NCBI GenBank assembly: GCA_049301455.1
Contig: JBAQKY010000004.1
Location: 1-12,197, forward strand
Length of the DNA stretch: 12,197 bases
Origin: JAUYMM01 sp049301455
Lineage (GTDB): Bacteria; Patescibacteriota; Microgenomatia; UBA8517
Direction: 5' to 3'
Below are positions 1 to 6,143 of this stretch, piece after piece. Made by a program: the position numbers and the translations under genes. Each line of letters begins with the position of its first letter. Positions within the stretch are counted from its first letter, which is position 1. The notes beneath the pieces were generated by a model that did not search any database, had not been told where the DNA came from, and saw only the letters and a program-made list of their open reading frames with translations.

Positions 1-70
1 CAGGGCAAACCCTATTATATCATTTTTGTCTGAAATAAAAACACACTTCTGATTGTATTAATATTAGATC

Positions 71-78
71 GGAGGTGA
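71..78 (+). promoter_or_regulatory. Strong Shine-Dalgarno sequence (GGAGGTGA) for the secreted protein
   Basis: GGAGGTGA ends 6 nt before the ATG at 85 and matches the standard anti-Shine-Dalgarno sequence over eight bases. It fixes the start of the secreted protein. It also shows that this genome can use canonical initiation, in contrast to most other starts here. Confidence 0.85.
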
Positions 79-84
79 ATAAAT

Positions 85-453
85 ATGAACAAAACAATTT
101 TAGGACTTACTATGTTAGCAATTGGTACAGGTGTAATTTTTGCATCAGCATCAAACGCAACTGCATATAGAGGAGATCCAGCTGTTAAGGGTCCAAACTA
201 TACAGCAGAAAGACACGAAGCAATGGAAAAAGCTTTTGAAAACAAAGATTTTTCTGCATGGCTTAATTTAATGCAAGGAAAAGGTAGAGTTACCCAAGTA
301 GTTAACAAGGATAACTTTGCAAAATTTGCAGAAGCTCATGCTTTGGCCGAAGACGGAAAATTAGTTGAAGCAAACCAAATTCGCACAGAACTTGGTTTAA
401 ATCAACATAATGGAACAGGAAGAGGCACAGGTATGGGTAGAAATGGAAGATAA
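85..453 (+). CDS. Small secreted protein of unknown function, next to an ECF sigma factor
   Basis: A 122-residue protein with a clear Sec signal peptide: Lys at position 3, hydrophobic stretch about 5-22, and an A-T-A cleavage motif at 25-27, giving a mature protein of about 95 residues starting YRGDP. The mature part has no cysteine and no membrane segment. It looks like two short amphipathic helical regions (about 40-63 and 77-104) joined by a GKGRVTQVVNKDN linker, then a Gly/Arg/Asn-rich tail (109-122). I know of similar proteins in Patescibacteria but cannot assign a function. The next genes encode an ECF sigma factor and a membrane protein, so a role as extracytoplasmic target or sensor of that sigma system is a reasonable inference. 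Start choice is firm: GGAGGTGA sits 6 nt upstream of the ATG. It is the only strong ribosome binding site in the window. Confidence 0.82.
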   Translation: MNKTILGLTMLAIGTGVIFASASNATAYRGDPAVKGPNYTAERHEAMEKAFENKDFSAWLNLMQGKGRVTQVVNKDNFAKFAEAHALAEDGKLVEANQIRTELGLNQHNGTGRGTGMGRNGR

Positions 454-471
454 AAATTCCATTCCAATGTG

Positions 472-510
472 ATTTGCCACCCCGACTTTAAGGTCGGGGT
501 TTAGGCAAAT
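472..510 (+). terminator. Two-part stem-loop between secreted protein and sigma factor genes; possible terminator or attenuator
   Basis: An inner perfect 8-bp stem pairs ACCCCGAC (479-486) with GTCGGGGT (493-500) around a 6-nt loop. An outer perfect 7-bp stem pairs ATTTGCC (472-478) with GGCAAAT (504-510). The only interruption is a 3-nt bulge (501-503). It lies 18 nt after the stop of the secreted protein and ends 27 nt before the sigma factor ATG. No U tract follows the whole structure, so it is not a textbook intrinsic terminator. It could end or stabilise the 3' end of the first mRNA, limit read-through into the sigma gene, or be a REP-like dispersed element. The structure is certain; its function is not. 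Confidence 0.5.
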
Positions 511-525
511 ACATGTAAGGTGTAA

Positions 526-531
526 TAGAAT
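526..531 (+). promoter_or_regulatory. Putative -10 box (TAGAAT) for the sigma factor operon
   Basis: TAGAAT ends 6 nt before the ATG at 538, so transcription would start at or next to the ATG (leaderless). A purine-rich AAGGTG (517-522) lies 15 nt from the ATG, too far for a normal Shine-Dalgarno role. No convincing -35 box is visible. Confidence 0.45.
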
Positions 532-537
532 ATTAAA

Positions 538-1065
538 ATGACAGATGAAGAGTTAATAAAAATAGTTAGAACAAGTGATCAAGAGCAATATTCTGAAATT
601 GTTAAAAAATATCAAGAGAAATTATTTAGATATGCTAGCAATATTGTCATTGACGAATCTCGTGCAATGGATATAGTCCAACAAACATTTATTAAAGCGT
701 TTGTAAACTTAAATTCATTTGATACTCGGATGAGTTTTTCTAGCTGGGTATATAGAATTGCACACAATGAAGCAATGAACTTGGTTAAAAAATATAAGAA
801 AGAAATAAGCTTGTTACCTGAATTTGAAATTCAAAGTACAGATAACATTGAAGATGATTACTTTAAAAAAGAAACAGTAAAGAATGTTAGAAAATGCTTA
901 AATGACATACCAGTTCTTTATTCAGAGCCGTTAAGTTTGTATTATTTAGAGGAGAAATCGTATGAAGAAATAAGTGATATATTAAGATTACCTACCAACA
1001 CTATTGGGACAAGAATAAGTAGAGCTAAAGGATTAATGAAAAAAATATGCAAAAAAAACAAATAG
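538..1065 (+). CDS. ECF-type RNA polymerase sigma factor (sigma-70 family, group 4)
   Basis: A 175-residue protein of normal ECF size and domain order. Sigma region 2 covers about 19-85, with DIVQQTFIKAF (45-55) as the core-binding helix and SSWVYRIAHN (68-77) as the region 2.3/2.4 signature. Region 4 covers about 120-172, with LEEKSYEEISDILRLPTNT followed by IGTRISRAKGLMKK as the helix-turn-helix that reads the -35 element. There is no sigma-1.1 or region 3, as expected for ECF factors. The downstream membrane-protein gene overlaps its last 19 nt, so the two are translationally coupled and probably a sigma/anti-sigma pair. The secreted-protein gene upstream is in the same orientation behind a stem-loop. 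Which signal it answers to cannot be read from the sequence. Confidence 0.93.
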   Translation: MTDEELIKIVRTSDQEQYSEIVKKYQEKLFRYASNIVIDESRAMDIVQQTFIKAFVNLNSFDTRMSFSSWVYRIAHNEAMNLVKKYKKEISLLPEFEIQSTDNIEDDYFKKETVKNVRKCLNDIPVLYSEPLSLYYLEEKSYEEISDILRLPTNTIGTRISRAKGLMKKICKKNK

Positions 1066-1496
1066 ACATAACCAATGAAATAATGTCCAAAATTAAAAAA
1101 GGACAAATTAAAATGAAACCAAAGTGGTATTTTGTTTTAGGTTCAGCTTCAATGGTTTTAGGCCTAGCATCAATATCAATTGTTTTAATGTTTATTGTTA
1201 GATTGTTTATGTTTTCAATTAGATCCCATGGCCCAATGGCTGATATACGTTTACAACAAATAATTTCAAACTTTCCACTGTGGGCACCAGTTTTAGCAAT
1301 TATCGGAATAGTAGGTGGAATCTATATGCTTAAGAAATTCGATTTCTCATACAAAAAGAATTTTTATTTAGTCGTAGTTGGAATAATTACTGCAATATTT
1401 TTATCAGGCATTTTAATAGATATGTTTGATCTAGACAGATTTATGTTTGGAAATAGATTTGGTAGAGGTTATGGAATTCAAAAAATCAACAAATAG
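1047..1496 (+). CDS. Three-helix membrane protein, candidate anti-sigma factor
   Basis: A 149-residue protein with a short charged N-terminal cytoplasmic segment (1-27, Lys-rich, ending KMKPKWYF), three predicted membrane helices (about 29-58, 78-95 and 105-125), and a tail rich in Phe, Gly and Arg (FMFGNRFGRGYG). Its start overlaps the sigma gene by 19 nt. A membrane protein coupled to an ECF sigma factor is usually its anti-sigma factor; here the cytoplasmic part is very short and lacks the zinc-finger HxxxCxxC motif, so this would be a non-canonical type. An alternative start at 1083 would remove 12 residues. Its last 66 nt overlap the 3' end of convergent pyrG. Function is inferred from position only. 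Confidence 0.7.
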   Translation: MQKKQIDITNEIMSKIKKGQIKMKPKWYFVLGSASMVLGLASISIVLMFIVRLFMFSIRSHGPMADIRLQQIISNFPLWAPVLAIIGIVGGIYMLKKFDFSYKKNFYLVVVGIITAIFLSGILIDMFDLDRFMFGNRFGRGYGIQKINK

Positions 1497-3056
1497 TGGG
1501 TGTGGTGAAAGAGGCCTGCTTTTATATTCTGGATGAAATTGTGTTCCTACAAAGAATTTTAAATTTGGTAGTTCAATTGCTTCAACTAATTTTCCGTCAG
1601 GACTAGTTCCTGAAATAACCATACCTGCTTTTTCAAATTTGCTTTTGTATTTGTTGTTAAACTCGTATCTGTGTCTATGACGTTCATTAACTTCTAGTTT
1701 TTGATATATCTGATTAAGTCTTGATCCATTTTTGATCTTGCAAGGATAACTACCAAGTCTGATTGTTCCACCGTATTCATGCTTTTTGATTAGTTCCTTT
1801 TGATAATCCATTGTGTGGATTACTGGGTAATTTGTTAATGGATCGGCTTCTTCAGTGTTAGCATTCTGCATTTTCAGAACATTTCTTGCAAATTCAATTA
1901 CTGCCATTTGCATCCCAAAGCATAATCCTAAATAGGGGACATCGTTTTCTCTTGCGTACTTAATTGCATCTATTTTTCCTTCTATTCCTCTTTTACCCCA
2001 GCCTTGTGGAATTATAATTCCATCTAAATTTGAATAATCATTATCTGTTTTTTCGCTATCAAACCAAATCAAGTTAGGTTTTAATCCTAATTTCCAACCT
2101 GCATGTTTTAATGCTTCCACGACACATACATAACTATCAGTCAAAACATAATCTCCAGTCTTGTGGTATTTACCAATAATTCCAATGTTTACTTCCTCTT
2201 TTGTATTATCAATACTTTTAACAAGTTCTTGCCATTTTTTTAAATCTTTTCGCTTGTGTTTAAGTTTAAGACTTCTAATTATCTTCTCTGCAAATTTTTG
2301 TTTGTCTAATACAATTGGAACTTTATAAATACTATCAACGTCAGGTGCTGCAATTATGTTTTCAATTGGAAGACCTGAAGACATCGCAATTTTTTCTTTT
2401 CTCTTATCATCTACTGCAATTTCTGATCTACATACTATAAAGTCAGGCATTAGACCTAATGAATTTAGCATGGTAACAGATTGTTGAAGTGGTTTTGATT
2501 TTAATTCACCAATTGATGGAGGAGCAGGAAGATAACCAACATGAACAAGTACAACATCTTTGGGGTTAGTAAGTTTTAGTCGTCTAATCGATTCAAAAAA
2601 TAAAAGACCTTCATATTCTCCAACTGTTCCACCGAGTTCAACTAGTACAACATCTGCATTGTTTGATTCACCTGCCTTGTACCACTTTTTAATAATTTCT
2701 GGAGGTATGTGGTGGTATGGTTCAACACATTTACCCCCATAATCAAGGTGCCTTTCTTTCTCTAAAATTAATTTATATATTTGACCATTTGTGGTGTAAT
2801 TGTCTTTTCCTAGATTAACTTCTAAAAATCTTTCATAATGGCCTAAATCTTGATCTGTTTCTTGGCCATCATCTGTCACAAAGACTTCGCCGTGTTCTAT
2901 TGGATTCATTGTTCCTGCATCAACATTTAAATACATATCACATTTCATCGCAGTTACTTTAATTCCATGAGATTTTAATAGAAGTCCTATTGAGGCTGAA
3001 GTTATGCCTTTACCAAGGCCTGATAAAACACCGACAGATATAATTACAAATTTCAC
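1431..3056 (-). CDS. pyrG: CTP synthase (glutamine hydrolysing)
   Basis: Converts UTP, ATP and glutamine to CTP, the last step of pyrimidine nucleotide synthesis in the cytoplasm. At 541 residues it is full length (E. coli 545). The N-terminal synthase domain (about 1-265) shows the P-loop SGLGKGI (12-18), KCDMYLNVDAGTM (38-50), EHGEVFVTDDG (54-64), TDQDLGHYERF (67-77) and ELGGTVGEYEG (140-150). The C-terminal glutaminase domain (about 288-530) has the nucleophile Cys379 in LCFGMQ and the His508/Glu510 pair in FHPE, plus ERHRHRYE (457-464). Departures from the usual family: PQGWGKRG (350-357) replaces PGGFGxRG at the oxyanion loop, and EPYHHIPPEI (112-121) replaces the IPHIT segment. The start codon is GTG; the frame is closed just upstream and the P-loop must lie near the N-terminus. 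An extended -10 lies 10 nt upstream, so it has its own promoter although it follows a membrane-protein gene by 51 nt. Confidence 0.97.
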   Translation of the reverse strand: MKFVIISVGVLSGLGKGITSASIGLLLKSHGIKVTAMKCDMYLNVDAGTMNPIEHGEVFVTDDGQETDQDLGHYERFLEVNLGKDNYTTNGQIYKLILEKERHLDYGGKCVEPYHHIPPEIIKKWYKAGESNNADVVLVELGGTVGEYEGLLFFESIRRLKLTNPKDVVLVHVGYLPAPPSIGELKSKPLQQSVTMLNSLGLMPDFIVCRSEIAVDDKRKEKIAMSSGLPIENIIAAPDVDSIYKVPIVLDKQKFAEKIIRSLKLKHKRKDLKKWQELVKSIDNTKEEVNIGIIGKYHKTGDYVLTDSYVCVVEALKHAGWKLGLKPNLIWFDSEKTDNDYSNLDGIIIPQGWGKRGIEGKIDAIKYARENDVPYLGLCFGMQMAVIEFARNVLKMQNANTEEADPLTNYPVIHTMDYQKELIKKHEYGGTIRLGSYPCKIKNGSRLNQIYQKLEVNERHRHRYEFNNKYKSKFEKAGMVISGTSPDGKLVEAIELPNLKFFVGTQFHPEYKSRPLSPHPLFVDFLNSITSTKSISKHKSV

Positions 3057-3066
3057 TCTGGAATTT

Positions 3067-3075
3067 AATATAGCA
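3067..3075 (-). promoter_or_regulatory. Putative extended -10 promoter (TGCTATATT) for pyrG
   Basis: On the minus strand TGC-TATATT matches TGn plus a -10 hexamer and ends 10 nt before the GTG start of pyrG. The predicted leader is at most a few nucleotides, with no Shine-Dalgarno sequence. Confidence 0.45.
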
Positions 3076-3107
3076 TGTGGAGTAGTGGGAAGGTCAAGTG
3101 TAATTAC

Positions 3108-3683
3108 TTAAATACGTATTTTACGCATTACTAATAGTGAGATATTTAAACCATAGATGAATGCAACTGTGAACGATATATAATAAAATCTGTTTGATAT
3201 GATTGAATGCCATCCGACCCTATTCTTATCTTTTTCAAGACTTTTGTATCCAAGTGGTAAAGAGAGATTATGATTAATATCGATGTATGCCAACCCTTTT
3301 TGTGAAAACGGAAACAACGGATGAATTCTGTTCAAAAAATACCAATGTTTATCAGAGAATTCATACCTACGATTGATAGGTTTGGAAACAAAACCTTGCT
3401 TTACACCTTCTCTAATTAGAAATGACTGCCAGGATATTATTGAATATACAACTAGAATACTAATAAAGATTAATGATCGCAAAAAATTATTTTTAAATAT
3501 TTTAAAATTAAAATTAAATATATTTAAAAAAGTTAGATATAAAAACAATGCAGTTACAGAAAGATATGGAATGATAAATCCAATAATCAACCCGGGGATA
3601 GAGATTATTGCTCCTAGTAATAAATTTAATAAAAAAATTAGTAAGCAACCAAGTATGAGCCATAATATATTCTTCATGTTCAT
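3108..3683 (-). CDS. Small integral membrane protein of unknown function, directly downstream of tRNA-Arg
   Basis: A 191-residue protein (ATG at 3683; a second in-frame ATG at 3677 gives 189). The open frame runs further upstream, but that part lies inside tRNA-Arg and is not protein coding. The N-terminal half is very hydrophobic, with about three membrane helices (roughly 4-26, 28-54 and 69-90). A soluble loop of about 75 residues with aromatic and charged residues follows (KHWYFLNRIHPLFPFSQKG). A last helix covers about 167-186 and the end is basic (MRKIRI). I recognise no family. The gene begins 7 nt after the 3' end of tRNA-Arg(UCG) and has no Shine-Dalgarno sequence, so it is probably co-transcribed with the tRNA and freed by its 3' processing. 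Confidence 0.65.
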   Translation of the reverse strand: MNMKNILWLILGCLLIFLLNLLLGAIISIPGLIIGFIIPYLSVTALFLYLTFLNIFNFNFKIFKNNFLRSLIFISILVVYSIISWQSFLIREGVKQGFVSKPINRRYEFSDKHWYFLNRIHPLFPFSQKGLAYIDINHNLSLPLGYKSLEKDKNRVGWHSIISNRFYYISFTVAFIYGLNISLLVMRKIRI

Positions 3684-3690
3684 TTTTTTG

Positions 3691-3764
3691 TGCGCCCGTG
3701 AGGATACGAACCCCAAACCTCTTCGTCCGAAGCGAAGCGCTCTATCCAGTTGAGCTACGGGCGC
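3691..3764 (-). tRNA. tRNA-Arg, anticodon UCG
   Basis: A 74-nt cloverleaf: acceptor GCGCCCG/CGGGCGC perfect; D stem GCTC/GAGC with loop AACTGGATA; anticodon stem CTTCG/CGAAG with loop CTTCGGA, giving anticodon UCG (reads CGA and other CGN codons by wobble); variable loop AGGTT; T stem TGGGG/CCTCA with one G-U pair and loop TTCGTAT; discriminator A. The 3' CCA is not encoded. A membrane-protein gene starts 7 nt downstream. An extended -10 (TGATATAAT) ends 13 nt upstream of the 5' end. Confidence 0.96.
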
Positions 3765-3777
3765 GAACACAAGTTAT

Positions 3778-3786
3778 ATTATATCA
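3778..3786 (-). promoter_or_regulatory. Extended -10 promoter (TGATATAAT) for tRNA-Arg(UCG)
   Basis: On the minus strand TGATATAAT is a consensus extended -10 ending 13 nt before the tRNA 5' end, which predicts a 5' leader of about 7 nt. It is the mirror image of the plus-strand promoter at 3795-3803, separated by only 8 nt. Confidence 0.65.
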
Positions 3787-3794
3787 CTCAAGCC

Positions 3795-3803
3795 TGATAT
3801 AAT
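3795..3803 (+). promoter_or_regulatory. Extended -10 promoter (TGATATAAT) for the DRG-like GTPase operon
   Basis: A consensus TGn-TATAAT ends 8 nt before the ATG at 3812, so the transcript would begin at or within about 2 nt of the start codon. No Shine-Dalgarno sequence fits in between. Confidence 0.65.
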
Positions 3804-3811
3804 CAGATATT

Positions 3812-4882
3812 ATGGCAGATATACAACAACAAATAGAAGAGATAGAAGCAGTACTTAGAAAAACTCCACATCATAAAGCTACAAATGGCTTCATAGGAGC
3901 GATGAGAGCTAAAATAGCGCGTCTTAAGGACAAAGAGGTAGAAACAGCTACTAAAGGTGGTGGAAGTGGTGGGGGAGGTTATGCAGTCAAAAAACAAGGT
4001 GATGCAACTATTGTTTTAATTGGCCCCCCATCTGCAGGCAAGTCCACCTTAATCAATTTATTAACCAATGCAAAAAGTAAAATTGCAGCCTATGCATTTA
4101 CTACAGTTTCTGTAATTCCCGGAATGCTTAAATACCGAGATGGTTATATCCAAATCTTAGATGTTCCCGGTTTAATTGAAGGGGCTTCAATTGGAAAAGG
4201 GAGAGGAAAAGAAGTTTTATCTGTTGCTCGTGGAGCTGACTTACTTGTCATAATGACTGACCCAGAAAGACTTAACTTCTTTGACCATCTATTAAAAGAG
4301 CTTGAAATTGCAGGTATTAGAATAAACAAAAAAGTTCCAGACGTTAGAGTTGAAAAAGAATTAGCTGGTGGCTTATCAATAGTTTCAAATATTAAACAAG
4401 ATTATGATTTAAATGATGTCAAAGGAATTGCACAGGAATTTGGTATTAAAAATGGAAGGGTAATTTTAAAAGAAAAGGTAACAATTGATCAAATTATTGA
4501 TAGCTTCTCCCAAAGAATAGTCTATAAAAACGCAATCTTTGTTGTTAACAAAGCAGATACTCATGATGGGCATAAATATGAGGATTTAATATATATATCA
4601 GCTGACAAAAATATTGGTACAGAGGAACTTAAAGAAATAATTTGGAAAGAATTAAAACTTGTTACAGTCTATCTTGTAGAAAAAACTGACAAACCAAACA
4701 CAGACAATCCTGTAATTATGAAAGAAAATGATACACTTGAAGATGTAGCAAGAGGAATTGGTTCAGAATTTTTAGCAGGTACTACACTTGCTAAAATTTG
4801 GGGAAATGGCGCAAAGTTTGATGGACAAGAAATGCCGTTATCAACGAAGGTCCAAACAGGAATGATGGTGCGTTTTGTTTAA
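3812..4882 (+). CDS. DRG-type (Obg-HflX superfamily) GTPase with C-terminal TGS domain
   Basis: A 356-residue GTPase. The N-terminal helical segment (1-45, with KTPHHKATNGFIGAMRAKIA) resembles the basic helical region of eukaryotic and archaeal DRG proteins and is followed by a glycine linker (GGGSGGGG, 49-56). The G domain has G1 GPPSAGKST (71-79), a G2 Thr pair (97-98), G3 DVPG (117-120) followed by LIEGASIGKGRGKEV, G4 NKAD (246-249) and G5 SAD (263-265). An insertion of about 80 residues lies between G3 and G4, where DRG proteins carry the S5D2L domain. The C-terminal TGS domain is about 284-356. The GKGRG motif after G3, the insertion and the TGS domain separate it from the true Obg encoded at 8054-8968. 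DRG and Obg relatives bind ribosomes; the exact role here is unknown. It opens an operon with an RlmI-like methyltransferase. Confidence 0.9.
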   Translation: MADIQQQIEEIEAVLRKTPHHKATNGFIGAMRAKIARLKDKEVETATKGGGSGGGGYAVKKQGDATIVLIGPPSAGKSTLINLLTNAKSKIAAYAFTTVSVIPGMLKYRDGYIQILDVPGLIEGASIGKGRGKEVLSVARGADLLVIMTDPERLNFFDHLLKELEIAGIRINKKVPDVRVEKELAGGLSIVSNIKQDYDLNDVKGIAQEFGIKNGRVILKEKVTIDQIIDSFSQRIVYKNAIFVVNKADTHDGHKYEDLIYISADKNIGTEELKEIIWKELKLVTVYLVEKTDKPNTDNPVIMKENDTLEDVARGIGSEFLAGTTLAKIWGNGAKFDGQEMPLSTKVQTGMMVRFV

Positions 4883-4893
4883 AATTTTAAAAT

Positions 4894-5718
4894 ATGGATT
4901 ATGAATTACTAGACAGTGGAAGCGGTAGAAGGTTAGAAAGATTTGGAGAATATATTCTAAATCGCCCTGACCCAGAAGTTATGTGGCAAAAAACTTTGCC
5001 TCCTGAAGATTGGGTAAATGCTGACGCAGAATTTGCAAACGACAAATGGGTGACAAAAACAAATTTTCCTGATAAATGGTTGTTTGAAATTAATAATTTG
5101 AGGGTTAATTTAAAACTCACCCCATTTAAACATGTTGGTATGTTCCCTGAACAAAAATTTGAATGGGATTTGATTTCAAAATTGGTTAAAGATGCAAATG
5201 TAGAACCACATATTCTAAATTTATTCGGATATACAGGAATTGCCAGTCTTTCAGCATTAGAGGCTGGTGCAAAGGTAACACATGTAGATGCTTCAAGGCC
5301 TGCAATTACATGGTTTAAAGAAAACCAAGATTTATCTGTACTTTCTGAAAAGCATGCCAGAATTATAATTGATGATGCCTTAAAGTTCACCGCTAGAGAA
5401 ATTAAAAGAGGTGTTAAATATGATGGCGTAATTATGGACCCACCTGTATATGGTCATGGTCCAAATGGAGAAAAATGGTCGTTTGTAAAAGACTTTCCAA
5501 AACTTTTGGATAATGTCAGTCAAATACTAACAGAGAATCCATTGTTTGTAATTGTGAATGCCTATGCAATTTCATCGTCATCGGTCAGTTTGGCAAATAT
5601 CTTAAATGACAAACTTAAAAATTTAAATGGAAACATTACAAACGGAGAACTCACATTAAAAGAAAAATCAGGGGGCAGAATCCTTTCTACAGGTATCTGG
5701 TCAATATGGCAAAGATAA
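4894..5718 (+). CDS. Class I SAM-dependent methyltransferase, RlmI-like (probable RNA methyltransferase)
   Basis: A 274-residue protein. Motif I is LNLFGYTGIASL (108-119), motif II HVDAS (130-134), motif III DDAL (160-163), and motif IV MDPPVYGHGPNGEKW (181-195). The NLFxYTG and DPP-Y pattern matches the COG1092/Methyltrans_SAM group that includes the 23S rRNA cytosine methyltransferase RlmI. The N-terminal ~80 residues would form the substrate-side domain, but I do not see a clear PUA domain, so the RNA target is not determined. It starts 11 nt after the DRG-like GTPase without a Shine-Dalgarno sequence, and the next gene overlaps its end by 13 nt, so all three are one transcription unit. 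The pairing with a ribosome-type GTPase fits an rRNA role. Confidence 0.82.
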   Translation: MDYELLDSGSGRRLERFGEYILNRPDPEVMWQKTLPPEDWVNADAEFANDKWVTKTNFPDKWLFEINNLRVNLKLTPFKHVGMFPEQKFEWDLISKLVKDANVEPHILNLFGYTGIASLSALEAGAKVTHVDASRPAITWFKENQDLSVLSEKHARIIIDDALKFTAREIKRGVKYDGVIMDPPVYGHGPNGEKWSFVKDFPKLLDNVSQILTENPLFVIVNAYAISSSSVSLANILNDKLKNLNGNITNGELTLKEKSGGRILSTGIWSIWQR

Positions 5719-6143
5719 TTCAAACTTCAGATCCTAAGTACATAAGGCTAACAAAAAGAGAAATGGTTCAATTGAGAAAATTGAAAGTTGGTCAAATCTT
5801 TTACCACATTAACCTAGATCACTCAAATACAAATCAATACCCGGACTTTACAAAATTTAAGGCAGTAGAAATAATAAAAATAGGAACTGTTACAAAAACT
5901 AAAATAGTAAATCCAACAGTAGATTTAAATAACGGCGTTGCCGTGGAACTACTAGAAACTATAACGAATATTAAAGTTTCAGATCTTACAAATCAAAATA
6001 ATTTAAATTTATTTTTATATGATAACAACAAAGGACTCTTGGAATCATTAGTTGACAGATATTCCAAAGTTTTAAATAGTAATAAAAATGCCATTTTAAA
6101 AATGAATTGTTATATCAGAAAATTTAAAATTAACTACGTTTAG
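5706..6143 (+). CDS. Uncharacterised 145-residue basic protein, third gene of the GTPase/methyltransferase operon
   Basis: No family recognised. The sequence has no signal peptide or membrane segment. It starts with a basic helix (KYIRLTKREMVQLRKLKVGQ, 11-30), followed by a stretch rich in alternating hydrophobic residues, likely beta strands (31-105), and a helical, Lys-rich end (107-145). It overlaps the methyltransferase gene by 13 nt, so its translation is coupled to it. Its last 14 nt overlap the convergent membrane-protein gene. A nucleic-acid-binding partner of the methyltransferase is possible from charge and context, but this is inference. Confidence 0.6.
   Translation: MAKIIQTSDPKYIRLTKREMVQLRKLKVGQIFYHINLDHSNTNQYPDFTKFKAVEIIKIGTVTKTKIVNPTVDLNNGVAVELLETITNIKVSDLTNQNNLNLFLYDNNKGLLESLVDRYSKVLNSNKNAILKMNCYIRKFKINYV

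Noticed and set aside
2..24. AGGG/CCCT hairpin followed by an AT-rich run at the left edge, as an upstream gene's terminator
   Set aside because: Only four base pairs and no clean U tract; the upstream gene is outside the window.
3467..3545. Very AT-rich stretch with TTTAAA runs as a possible origin or CRISPR leader
   Set aside because: It is coding for hydrophobic residues of the membrane protein; no repeat units, DnaA boxes or regular spacing were seen.
3373..3753. 126-codon plus-strand open frame
   Set aside because: Antisense to the membrane-protein gene and tRNA-Arg; its end is tRNA-derived (CAREDTNPKPLRPKRS).
3684..3770. N-terminal extension of the membrane-protein frame (begins MFAPVAQLDRA)
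   Set aside because: This is the well-known false translation of a tRNA gene; the stretch lies within and just around tRNA-Arg(UCG). The start was moved to 3683.
4899..5390. 163-codon minus-strand open frame
   Set aside because: It lies wholly inside the methyltransferase gene in antisense, with Ser- and Phe-rich low-information composition and no recognisable motif.
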